Below the pieces are notes generated by a model. It had not been told where the DNA came from. It searched no databases and saw only the letters and a list, made by a program, of their open reading frames with translations. A stretch of DNA of 64,000 nucleotides from Blastomussa wellsi (taxonomy: Eukaryota > Cnidaria > Anthozoa > Scleractinia > Plerogyridae): NCBI GenBank assembly GCA_947652115.1, contig OX393562.1:521087-585086 (forward strand), given 5' to 3'. The translations under genes were made by a program, and so were the position numbers. Shown piece after piece: positions 50,699 through 62,600 of the stretch (positions are counted from its first letter, which is position 1; the number at the start of each line of letters is the position of its first letter).

Positions 50699-53600
50699 GT
50701 ATAGCAATATAATTTGGTTTTATCAACTGGGTTGATAATGTAAATTGGCCACCGTAAAGAGATTCGAGAGCTGACATTGTCTTTTCTAATATGCCATTTC
50801 CGAGTTGCCTTTTCCCTCTGTTTCAAACGAGTCTAAGTGCGAAACTATTGGAAATGAGCTCGTTTTGCATTAGAATGAAGATGCAGGTAAAACACATTTG
50901 CATATGAATGGTTTCGCACGTAGACTCGTTTTGACACTGAGGCAAAAGAGAACTCGGAAATGGCCTATTAGACACTTAAGGTTTAGAATGTTATAAACCC
51001 TGCCCTCTTTATTAGTCCATTTTGGCTTTTACAAATTTATATATCAGTCACTGTACTGAAGGTTAATAATAGTTTCTTATTTCTAACAGGCTATGGGTTT
51101 GTGAATTTTGAGACTCCAGCTGCGGCCCAAAAGGCAGTGAAGGCCTTGACAAGTAAAGGAATTCAAGCGCAGATGGCAAAGGTGTTAGGCCTTTGTATAT
51201 AAACATTGTCATCTTTCTTGAATATTTAAAATATTTTCACTTGATTATGAACTTTTGCCCTGGCCCTAACTTAAATAGGGAGCTTAACCCATGGCGTTTT
51301 TGAGCGAAGCTTGTAACTGGAGGTGAGGTTAAGAATTTATATTGCTAAGCGTTTTTCACGTACAGAGACGATTTTAATTGGTCATGGCTGTAACCCTTAT
51401 TTACTGTTCGCAGTCTCCTATTTTTCCGTGTAATAGCCGAGGGTCCAACGTCCACCATGTTTGTTTCTCGAAAGGAGCGAAGCCTGGGAAGAGAGCAAAA
51501 GTCCAGTTTTCAAGTTTATTTATTATGTGTAACAAAGTATTTACAATCAAATCCGACTAATCGGGGCACGTCAGTCTCATGAGTTTGAAATATTACAGAT
51601 TTCAAAAAGCGTGCGAACAAGACGTATATAACAAAGTAACAGTTTTGCAAAATACGAAGAAAACAGATTTCAGATTATTTTTGTTTTGCACTATTAACAG
51701 AAATTATAGCTTAACAATATTTATAGAAAATACGTATTTAAAGAAAGAAAAGAAATATAACAATAAATAGTCAAAATAAAGTATGCTCAGTAACCAAAGT
51801 AGCATAAGCTTTCTTATTGGTCACTGAAACGTATAAGTGATATGGTTCCACGTTAAAGAAAGAAAGGAAAACTAATTAAGGACAAAAAATGAAATAATTA
51901 TGATGATTGAAGTACTTTTAGTTCTCTTATTTCATTTCTTAAGGATTCGTTTTCCTGTCTTAGCTGTTTAGCCTTCTCTCCGTTCATTGCGTTACAGTCC
52001 AGAAAATCTTGAAGTTCAATAGTTCGCAGAGCTTTTATGAAGTTGACCGCCAAGCTCAAGCACACATCATCGATGTTTTACCCCAGACTTGCAACAGCTA
52101 TCGCTCAAATATTAGAATAATTTAGTATAATGCTTTGTTATAATTTTGCAATGTATTTTATATGGCTGTTACCTTACAGCATGCATTTGTTTTCTCCTTA
52201 GCTACAAGAGAAAGACCCCACGCGTTTATATTTTTGTCGCCTTCCAAGACATTTCGATGAAGCAGTAAGTCTAAATCTTACCTTATCGTAGCTGTGTGTA
52301 AAAAGATTACCACTTTGTCCATTAAAATAGGCAAGTGAATTCCACAAAAAAAGCATCACTTTTCCTACTCCAGTGATCGTTTTCTAAACTTTAAAGTTTA
52401 TGTGATCTGAATGCTGTTTTCCTGCAGAGATTGTCAAACGAACAAATTGGCTTCTTCCAGATATTGGTGGATTAGTTCTATTCTCTGTGTTTATGGGTGG
52501 CGTGGGCAGGGCAGCAACCTCGCAAAACATTGAATTATGAGTGTAGCAATTTATCGGATTTTCAGCACCTTAGCGTAAAGTTTTCCATAATGTCCAATGC
52601 TTTCTATCAGAAAATGTCAAACCATTCTAGCCCAAATTAATGAATTGTTCCTTTTTTGTGCTTAGCAATTAAACTCCATGCTAAAGGGATATGGTAACGT
52701 AATAACGACCACAATATTGAGAGGTGCATACAGAGTGAGTAAAGGAGTAGCATTTGCAAGGTAATTTGTGTTTCTCTGCTCTATTAGCCTTCAAAAACTC
52801 TTAATACTGAACCGCTCGTCAGCGACCATAAAGACAAACTTCCACTATTTAGTGTTCGCTTTCAGGGGGTTGACGACTGAAAAATATAAACCGGGATATC
52901 TCGTTCAGAGACTTTTCAGATACTTCTTGGAGAGCAAGGGACGCACTGGGACAAGTAAAATAATGGAAATCACTATTTAAATACTGTAAGCCTTTTATTT
53001 TTCTTTTACCAATGCGGTTCTGTACACGTGAATGACTAGTTTCTAAGGGCATTTCACGCACCTGTGCTTCACCGTAAAGCTCTTTCTAATCTTGCTTCCT
53101 TCACCAATCCTCGTTCATTAGGCCCCTAGCAGCTAATCTTTCACGTGGTAGAAAACCCCTCATGCTGGAGAACAAGAGACTCGCTGGGATACCGCAGTGC
53201 CATGTTTTTCTTTTAATCCACCAACGGGAGGTTTGAAAAACTTGGCTAGTCATAAAGCCGTCACCCGCAAAAGTGCTCACAGTTTCATCTGAGAGACCCG
53301 CCTTGGTTACCTTTGTTAACTGCAGGTCATTCAAGTGAACCAAGTCTAAACACCTGACCATGCCTTGTATTTTGCTGATATTTTACACATGGAGCTGCAG
53401 AGTTCCTGCGCCTCAGTAAACCTAAACGTCCAATAGTTATGAAGCCTGTCAGACTCTGTTGTATGTCTTCATAATTATAAGGTTTTTTTAGGACTTGACA
53501 GTGCACAACGTCTAATGGCAGTCCTATCGTTTTGAACTTGCTGACGAATAGAAGCTTCCATTAATTTATTCAGTTACAATTTGTGATCAGAATCGTAAGA

Positions 53601-56600
53601 TTGTGCGTGGAGTCTCCTCTTCTCAGCCTAAGCGATGTTTTCTTTTTGTCTCAAAGTTATAAATCTACTTGTAGCATGTATTTAACTCCAGTTGCTTCCT
53701 ATTTCTACCTGATCATTTTTCTTATTAGAATGGAAAATAAACAGGTTTGTAAGCAGATCATTAAAGACTTGCATGGAAAAAAGATTGAAGGTGAGAAAGG
53801 TGTCCAGAATGGTACTGTGTCAATTGTAGCAATAGTCATGTAATAATTATTGAAGGAGACTAAGAATAATCTGAACCCCCGAGATCTGCATAATACTTGA
53901 GATCATACGAAAGCCGAATTCAAGAATTGTTCAACTGAGTTCAATTTGTCCGTCCGATCCAATTCATATCTGTCCTTGCATCCGATCGATTTGCCTGCCT
54001 GTCCGTCCTTCTAGTCCACTGGTTTGGCGCATCTGTCCGTCCATCCCATCCGTTTGATCCGTTCGTCCGGTCCGTTTGGTCTGTCCGTCCCTCCCATCCG
54101 TTTGGTCTGTCCGTCCCTCTGTCCGTCCATCCCATCCGTTTGATCCGTTCGTCTGTTCCGTTTGGTCTGTCCGTCCATCCCATCCATTTGTTCCGTTCAT
54201 CTGGTCCGTTTGGTCTGTCCGTCCGTCCATCCAGTTTGTTTGGCCAGTTCGTCGATGAAAATAATAAACTCCAGTCTGTGGATGGAAATAATAAACTTCT
54301 AACTCTCTCAAAGTGTAGAAAAAGAATGAAACAGGAATTCGTCCAAAATTATAAATTGTGAATCACAATTTGCCTAATAACGTATTTTCTTCTACACTTG
54401 TTTTATAGTCGTATTATTATAATCTTGTGTGCTTTCCTTGACGGCTTAATCATTAGATTTTCTTCTTCATGTGTGTTTGTGTTGTGTGTGTGTTTGTTTT
54501 GTGTGACTAGCTACTTCGTACTTACTAGTCTTGTATCGACTATTTTGATTATTCTAATTTATTGTAAAAATTTTGACTGTCTGGTCTTTTTAGCCCCGTG
54601 GTTATTCCAGACAGCCAGTACCATAAACTATTTGTAAACGTTTTTTTGTACAAATAAAGAGATTGTTGTTGTCGTCAGTTTCGTTAGTCCGTTCGTCCGT
54701 CCGTCTGGTCCGTTCGCCCAGTTCTTCCGTTTGTCGGTCCATCCAGTTTGTCCGTCTGTCCTTGTTTTCTTCCAGCCCGCCTGGTTTCCACGTCCAGTGG
54801 GTCAGTTTTGTCCGTTCCGTCTGCTTGTCTGTCCTTCCGTTCACATTTATTGTTTTATAAAATGAAAAAGTGAATTTGGTACTCATACTGATGAATTAAG
54901 AGAGCCCGAGTTAATTGAAGAATATAATCAAATCATTGAAGATCAAATGCGCGAGGGAATAGTGGAAAAGGTTCCCGCCGAGGAAAGCAAGATGAAAGAA
55001 AGCAAGGATGTGCACTATTTACCACACCACGCCGTGATTCGAAGAGATCGAGAAACGACTAAGTTGAGAATTGTATATGATGGATCAGCCAAGCCAACCG
55101 GACGTGATCACTCCTTGAACGATTGCCTTCAAACTGGTCCTAATTACACGCCGCAGTTATTCGACACGCTTGTCAGATTTCGCTGGCACAAAATTGGCCT
55201 GACAGCCGACATCGAGAAGGCCTTTCTCATGGTGGGAATTAACGAAGCAGACAAGGATATGCTGAGATTCTTATGGTTTAATGATCCAGGGGATCCTAAC
55301 TCTGACATTATCCATCTGAGGTTCACTAGACTCGTCTTTGGACTCAGACCGTCACCAGCTATTTTGGGATCGACCATTCGACACCATTTAGACGCGCAGA
55401 TATCGGAGGAGTTCAAGGCGGAATTGATTGAGCGATTGAAGAATTCTCTTTACGTGGATGATCTCGTTACTGGCGAAGAGAGCAAAGCCGAAGCGCTGGA
55501 TTTGTATTCAAGGTCCAAATCAATTATGAAACGAGGAGGGTTCAATCTACGAAAATGGAACACTAACTCAAGAGTTGTACTGGAGGCGATTAATCGATCA
55601 AATAACAGCGTTATGCCACCATCTGTGAACCAAAGCATGAAGGCCATCACCGAAGAAGACGAGTCTTACGCAAAGACCACGACAGGACTGCCTATCGACG
55701 ACAAAGGATCCATCGACAACAGCACTGTCAAGGTATTGGGCTCAATTTGGAACACCACAAATGACCAGCTCACGTTCAATCTGTCAGATCTTTCCGATCA
55801 AGCGAAGTTGCTCCCGACCACCAAACGATCGTTGTTGAAGATCTCAGCTAAAATATTCGATCCTCTTGGACTGTTGAGCCCATTTACTATTCAGTGGAAG
55901 GTTTTATTTCAAGCACTCTGCAATGAACACACAGACTGGGATGAGCAGTTAAGGGACGAACACTTGAAGAAATGGAATTCACTCACTGCAGAGCTTCAAA
56001 CGTTGAACAATGTTCGCATACCGAGATGTTATTTTGAAAACAAGTGTAGTCAGCTGAAGTTTGCACAACTTCACTGCTTCAGTGATGCTTCAGAAAGGGC
56101 ATACGCAGCGACCATTTATCTTCGCTCGACTTACGATGACGGTCACGTTGATGTCAATTTGATTGCTTCAAAGACCAAGGTCGCACCATTGAAGAAGCAA
56201 AGCATCCCCAGGCTTGAGTTACTTGGAGCCACGATTCTTGTTCGTCTAGCTAAAGCCGTACAAAATGCCTTACCTCAGAAGTTGGAAAACGTGTACTACT
56301 GGGTCGACTCCATGACGGTCTTATGCTGGATCAAGAATACCAAACCGTGGAAGCAGTATGTCATGACCAGAGTACAAGAAATCCGAGAAAACACCCCTAG
56401 AGAGTCGTGGAATTTCTGCCCCGGCGAACAAAACCCAGCCGACATCCCTTCGCGAGGAAGGACGGCAAGTGATCTGGTTACAGAGACAAGGTGGTGGAAG
56501 GGCCCAGAATTTCTGTACAAGCTGGAAGTAGAATTGCCAGAGAAGGACAACGCCCAATTTGAAAATGAAATTGCCATGAACGAAATTTTGAAGAATCCTC

Positions 56601-59600
56601 CGACAACTACGCATGTCTTAGCTACAAGTGCTCAAGTGCACCAGACCGGCGCACATCAAATAATCGACGCAAACCGCTACAGTAGTTTCAAGAAATTGTT
56701 ACGGGTTACTGCCTATGTTCTTCGATTCGTAAGGAGGTCAAGCGAGAGAAGTCTCGAATTGAATGCTGAAGAAATCAGATCTGCAGAAGAACTGTGGATC
56801 AAGTCCATACAAAATCAATCATTCTCAGAAGAAGTTTGTCATTTGATGTCGGTCAGGAAATCGCCCGTTCCAATTCTTGTCCGACAGTTTGATCTGTACT
56901 TAGACGATAAGGGCATTGTGCGATGCAAGGGAAGAATTCAGAACAGCTCACTTGATCAAGAAGTCAAAACTCCAATGCTGTTACCCTCGAAGCACCACGT
57001 CGTGGACTTGATTATTAGACAAACTCACGACCGCATGTTACACAGCGGAGTGAATACAACCTTGACCGCAGTGAGAGAGCGTTTCTGGATAATTCGAGGA
57101 AGGCAAGGTGTCAAGAGGGTCCTAAGAAGATGCGTCAAATGTAAGAGGGTAGAAGGACAACCATTCTCTCTACCCCAACCACCCGCGTTACCCGAAGAAA
57201 GAGTTTCAGACGACCCACCCTTCACACATACAGGCGTGGACTTTGCTGGTCCTTTATACACGAAAGAAAAGGGTGCAAACGCTGAAATTTCCAAGGCATA
57301 TGTTTGCCTGTTTACGTGCGCCTCAACAAGAGCCGTCCACTTAGAGCTTACAAGTCGACTGAGTACTGAAGCCTTCTTAATGGCATTTCGCCGATTCACA
57401 AGTAGAAGAGGACTGCCATCCACCCTAGTATCGGACAACGCCAAGACGTTTAAGTCCGCTTCGAAGGACATTGTTAAAATACCGAGAGCAAAGGAAGTTC
57501 TTCACTACATGGCAAACAACGGCGTAACGTGGAAATTTATTGTCGAGAGGGCCGCATGGTGGGGTGGATTTTGGGAGCGCTTAGTTCAAATCGTGAAGCG
57601 CGCGCTCAAGAAGGTGATTGGACGGAGCTGTCTATCTTTTGAGGAGCTCGGCACCCTGCTGACAGAGGTCGAAAGCATCGTTAACGCCAGGCCCCTAACA
57701 TACGTTTATGACGACTTGGATGGTGTCAGTTTTGCGCTTACTCCTTCCCACTTGATCAACGGTCGACGCTTACAGAACACTGCCAATTCAAGCCACTTTG
57801 AAATTGTCAGTACACACGAGTCATTGACGCGACGATCTCAACATCATAAACGCCTACTGAACCAGTTTTCAGTGACATGGAGAAAGGAGTACTTGGCCGA
57901 CCTACGCCAAACTCACGCCACAAATGCTAGAAGAAGGGGAGAGAATCCTGAAATTGCCGTCGGTGATGTAGTACTGTTGCAGAACGATTCAACAAAGAGA
58001 GTCATGTGGAAATTGGCGATCGTCAATGAGTTGATTGCTGGAATTGACGGGAAGATTAGAGCGGCCGTTGTGCGTGTAGCTGACTCGGGGAGCTTACTCA
58101 AAAGGAGTGTGAAGCATCTGTTTCCCATCGAAGTGAAAGCAAACATCGCATTGCCGGAACCTGAGAGTCTCTCTGAACAAGGAAACGATCCAGTTAATGC
58201 TGTAAACCGACCTCGCCGAAGTGCTGCGATAAATGCAGATTTCTTGCGACGACTTAGATCGTGACACTTGAACTGTTTTCTATATTTGTAATTTTCGCAA
58301 GGGAACTGAGACCGAACTGTCTTATAGGTCGCATTATATTTGTTTGTTATGTTTTTTCAAGAGTACATCTGTTCACAGCGTAAACAGATGCGGGGAGTGT
58401 AAGAATTTGTGACAATTGTATCACGTGATTTCGAGACCGCGTGCTCGTATAAGGTATAGAGTTTCAATCATTGTAATGTGTGATTGCTATTAAATCAGTG
58501 TGTTGGAAGACCTTGTGTTATCGAGTCGAATTTTATGAAACTGAGCACTACTTTAATTGGTTGACGTGTAATGCAAAACTATAATAATAATAAGAACAAT
58601 TTATTAATTTATATTGCGCTTTTTAGCATACAATGATAAAAGCGCATTACAATACAATATAAAATTAAAAAAACCTGACAGACTTTTTTCCTTACTCCTT
58701 GATTGGTTGACGTGGAATGATAAACTGACAGACATTTTCGCTTGCAGGAAGTATCGAATCGCTGGTTGTAAAGTTTGCTGATTTGCGACAGCAAAACGAT
58801 GGTACGATAAGCATTACTGTGATTCATACTTTATATACTAAACCTGCGGCTTCTACTGTTTGTTTAATCTTTAGTCAAATACAGTGGTATTGGAGTAATA
58901 TTTTCTATGAATTGGACCCAATATTTGGCGACTCCTTGTGTCGGGCATGCACAAAAAGTCCTGAAGGTTTCTCCCATATTTTCTCTTGAATGAACCTGTA
59001 TAAAATAAGGATTAGCAGGGATCCCATCCATGGATGACCACTTGATACAGGTTGCTTGCAAGTACAAAGCTTTACTCCTTCAAGACAAAAGAATTGATTG
59101 TAGCCTGTTTTAAGCAACAATTTTCTTGTGACTTTGTCTGTAATTTTATTGCCATTATCATACATATGACGCCCTGGATGGTGTGATCAAAAAAGGATAA
59201 TATGCGGAAGTTTGAAATCAAACTGAATACCAAGCACAGCAGAACTAGTAGCCAACAAACCATCTTTTTCTAATTGGAAAGTTTTCTTTTTTTCTTAGGA
59301 GGGAGCTGTTGGCCAATTAATAGGCGAGAGGTGAGTAAGAGTTTACTAAAACTTAACACACTTACCATTACTGAGAAATGACCGATCAGACCCGTCCACT
59401 ATTAATCAAGTCTTTCCAGCTTACTCGGTCTGTTCCTAAATAGTACACACAGCATCGGTTAATTTTTTAAAGAAAACACTCGAAAGCAACTGGCATGGTA
59501 CAGCCAGTTATTGCTGACTTTTGGTAAGTGCCCAAAGATCAGACTTAGGTTTAGGTCCCCTCTTTTAAACAAAAGAAGACTGATTCATTCACTTGGACAT

Positions 59601-62600
59601 TGTCAACTGCAATTGTTCTCATATCCTTTAATAATACACCCTTGCCTTCCATTTATTTAACATCGCATCTCAAGCACAGCAGCCAATTGCATTTTCCTTT
59701 ATAGAGGCGACCATTTTACGGTGAAGACTCCGACGATGATGAAAGTGCCGACAGAAATCCGTTCAGGACTGCTGAAGCACACCCATTTCTCGAAACCGCA
59801 TTTAATCTGGGTATGATGAGTTTAGGGAAACTCGGAGAAAAACCGGACAATCCAAGCCACGTCAGGGCCCAGTCTCATCGCGCGAACACCGCCAACAGTC
59901 TCGGTTCCTCTCCAGTCAAGAAACACTTCAGTGAATTTTGCAGGTTTGTAGAATTTTAACCAGATATATCTCTATTCTACTTGTGTGTTGTTTCCACCTC
60001 CCCCCCCCCCCAAAGTGGGTATTGTTACAGCAAATTTAACAACAACAGCAAGTTTTTGGTAAAAAGTACCATGAAACAGTACTGTCATTTAGTTTTATTT
60101 GAACGATTACACAATGTGATTTCTTCTACATACTAAATTGCATATCTCTGCTGTAAGTAGATACTAGTTTTAACTTTCCTTAAATATTATAAACGGTACC
60201 CTTTCTTTCCAAGTATTGTGGTTATTTACTCTTCATATTAAATATTGTAGCATGAAATCACTGCTCCATCCAGCAAATCAGCCCAAGGCAAGACACAACA
60301 ACCTCTCAAACCTTGACAGGATGTCTGCGAAATCCTTTTTATTATTCATGATCACAAATGGCGAAAGAAGTCCCTTGAGGGAGGGGCATGCTTTTGTCTA
60401 ACGTTACGTCTAGAACTATTTTCCACAAATGCAGCAATATTTAAGTTGGGGGGAGGGGGGGGGGGGAGCAGTTTGCTTGGAAATCCTTAAATAATGCGGT
60501 AAACCTTCAAGACTTTGTCAAGATTTTTCAAGTCTTGTCCGCTTTTGTTCCACCTGTGCTTTGCGAAGCACACTTCTTGAAATATTTCGTGTACTACTGT
60601 GTTGTCATTCTCACGAGATTTGGTTAGATTCCGATTTAGTGGTTAATCCTGGTGATACTGCCCCTTTAATAAAACAGCTCGTTTAGTTAGCATAATAACA
60701 CAATCCTCCGTCTTCCGTGTGCTGTATTATTGTACTATTTCGTTTTGTAAGTTACCCTTAAATTATTTCTTTGTACAAGACTTGTCTGCTATCTGGTGAA
60801 CAAGAAGTGGTTGGCGGGGGCACTAATGGTGGCGCCCGGTAACAGATCTTCAAAAGCGGAGGGCAGAACCTTAGGGAGTATTACTGGCAATGCAAGCAGC
60901 TGTCAATTGGAAGATGGTAAGTTCTGTTACCATTTGGTCCTCCTTTTACCCGACAAAAAACCCAACGCTTGTTTAACTGAATTCCCTGGGTTATCTCAAA
61001 ACGAGGCAGAATGTCGAGTAGAAATCAAAGGGAATACTCTTCCCTTTTGATTCAATACAATACCGTCGTGTAACGTCTTTTGACGTCCGACTGGAGTTCG
61101 TTAATAATGAACTATTTACGTTTACCACGTTATCTTTGAGGGCATTTAAGAGAGCCTTGCTCAAGGAAATCAATTATTTTTTTCATTTTAATAGCTTATT
61201 TCCCTTAGGCCCGGTTGAGACGACGTACATCTCAAGAGCCGAATCGAATTCAGATTTCGGTCGGCTGAGTTGATTCAGGTGCCGATCGTTATTTCACACA
61301 GCCAAACTTAATTCAGAAGGAGAAAAGTCAAAGTGCATTATAAATAGACACCATTAAAATTTAGTTCTGCTCGAGTGAAGTTCGCCCCCTTGAATCAAAG
61401 CTGGTTTACAGACATTATTCCCGGCTGAGCTAGGCGCGAAGAACGGCACAGTCAGTTAGTCATTTCATTTTCATATTCACATGAACCGTTTTTTCATTGA
61501 ATTCGATTCCGCTCGGTGTCTGAATCGGGCCTTACTCATCTTGTTTTCAGATCATTCAAAGAGTGCATCTGAGAATTCTTGTGACAAATGCTTTCTTCAG
61601 GAGTTTGTTTCTTCCTTGATCAATAATGTCCACAATCCACTGCGGTTATTCGAGGTGCTTCAAGAGGTACGTAAAAATGTTTTTTTTTCAACATTTCTTA
61701 GTGGCTTAGGGGAGGGGTAGGTGGGCAGTTTCCCAGAAACCTAAATTGATCCAACAGATACCTCTCCCAAAGCACGGGTGACCTTTCTATAGTCTTTTGA
61801 CACCTTTCGAAGACTGACACTAACTACCCATGCCCGTCTTAAAAATAGTTTAATGGAGAAAATTTATACAAGGCAGCATGCTGAGAAGGGACTTTGAAAG
61901 AAAGGGTTGGGATCGATGGGGATGAGAGGGTGGTGATCCGAGCGATAAACAAGCCGCTAGTGAGCTATCGATATTGGCCTCTACTACTTACAGAAGTAGT
62001 GAATGCCACTTTGACAGGATGTATGAAGTACCCAGCCATTCGTTTCAGGCAATCATGTAATATAAAGGTTATTACATTATTATTACATGGCAGCCTATAT
62101 AAATAAGTTTCCTTTTAGAGCTAGATTACTAATTGCGTGGCTAAGTACAGAGTGTACGGAAACATGAAAATTAAGTGTCAGATCGACTACCAAAAAAAGA
62201 TAATGGTTCAGATTAAACAAAATGTTGAAGGTGATCTAGTTAATTGACCCACCTCAAAGAGGGAATTTTTTGTCTTTGAACTTACTAATATTTTGTAGTC
62301 AGTAGTTCAATTAAAAGGAATACAGTGCGGAATGTTAGGGATGAAGACCCTCAGTAGTATTGCTGATTAAAAAAACTATTTTCGTTCAGCTGGGAGGTGA
62401 ACTCTGCACCGACATCATTGACAACGGTTGCCAATCAGTGCAGGAAAAAGAAAACGTCCGAATCCAAACCGCCTGCCAGAGCTATCCTCCTTTAAATCTT
62501 CTGCTGAAAAAGTAAGTCATCTTAATTTGACGGTCTTAAACTCAGGTCGTAGAAATCTCTCGAAAAATCGATCGCGACTTGGATCATGTTATTACTCGCT

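Larger units (their letters stand above)
54865..58545 (+). mobile_element. BEL/Pao LTR retrotransposon, 5'-truncated, pol intact with 3' LTR
   Basis: The open frame starts just after the minisatellite at about 54865 and the ATG-initiated part is 54947-58264. Gag and protease are missing. Downstream of the stop is a purine-rich tract ending GCGGGGAG, then TGTAAGAATTTG at 58398, a probable 3' LTR start. The LTR contains a TATA-like GTATAAGG and an ATTAAA signal. Its end near 58545 is approximate. No 5' LTR is seen. It lies in the sense direction in intron 15 of the zswim8-like gene. Confidence 0.85.

Noticed and set aside
49325..53790. A separate, nested RBMS-like gene starting at an ATG in exon 10
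   Set aside because: The frame is open and phase-compatible from exon 9 into exon 10 and from exon 16 to the stop in exon 22, and no upstream stop or promoter separates the parts. It remains the main alternative until transcripts are checked.
53940..54311. Gly/Thr/Asp-rich repeat proteins ([13 protein letters not shown])
   Set aside because: They are translations of the TCCGTCC minisatellite.
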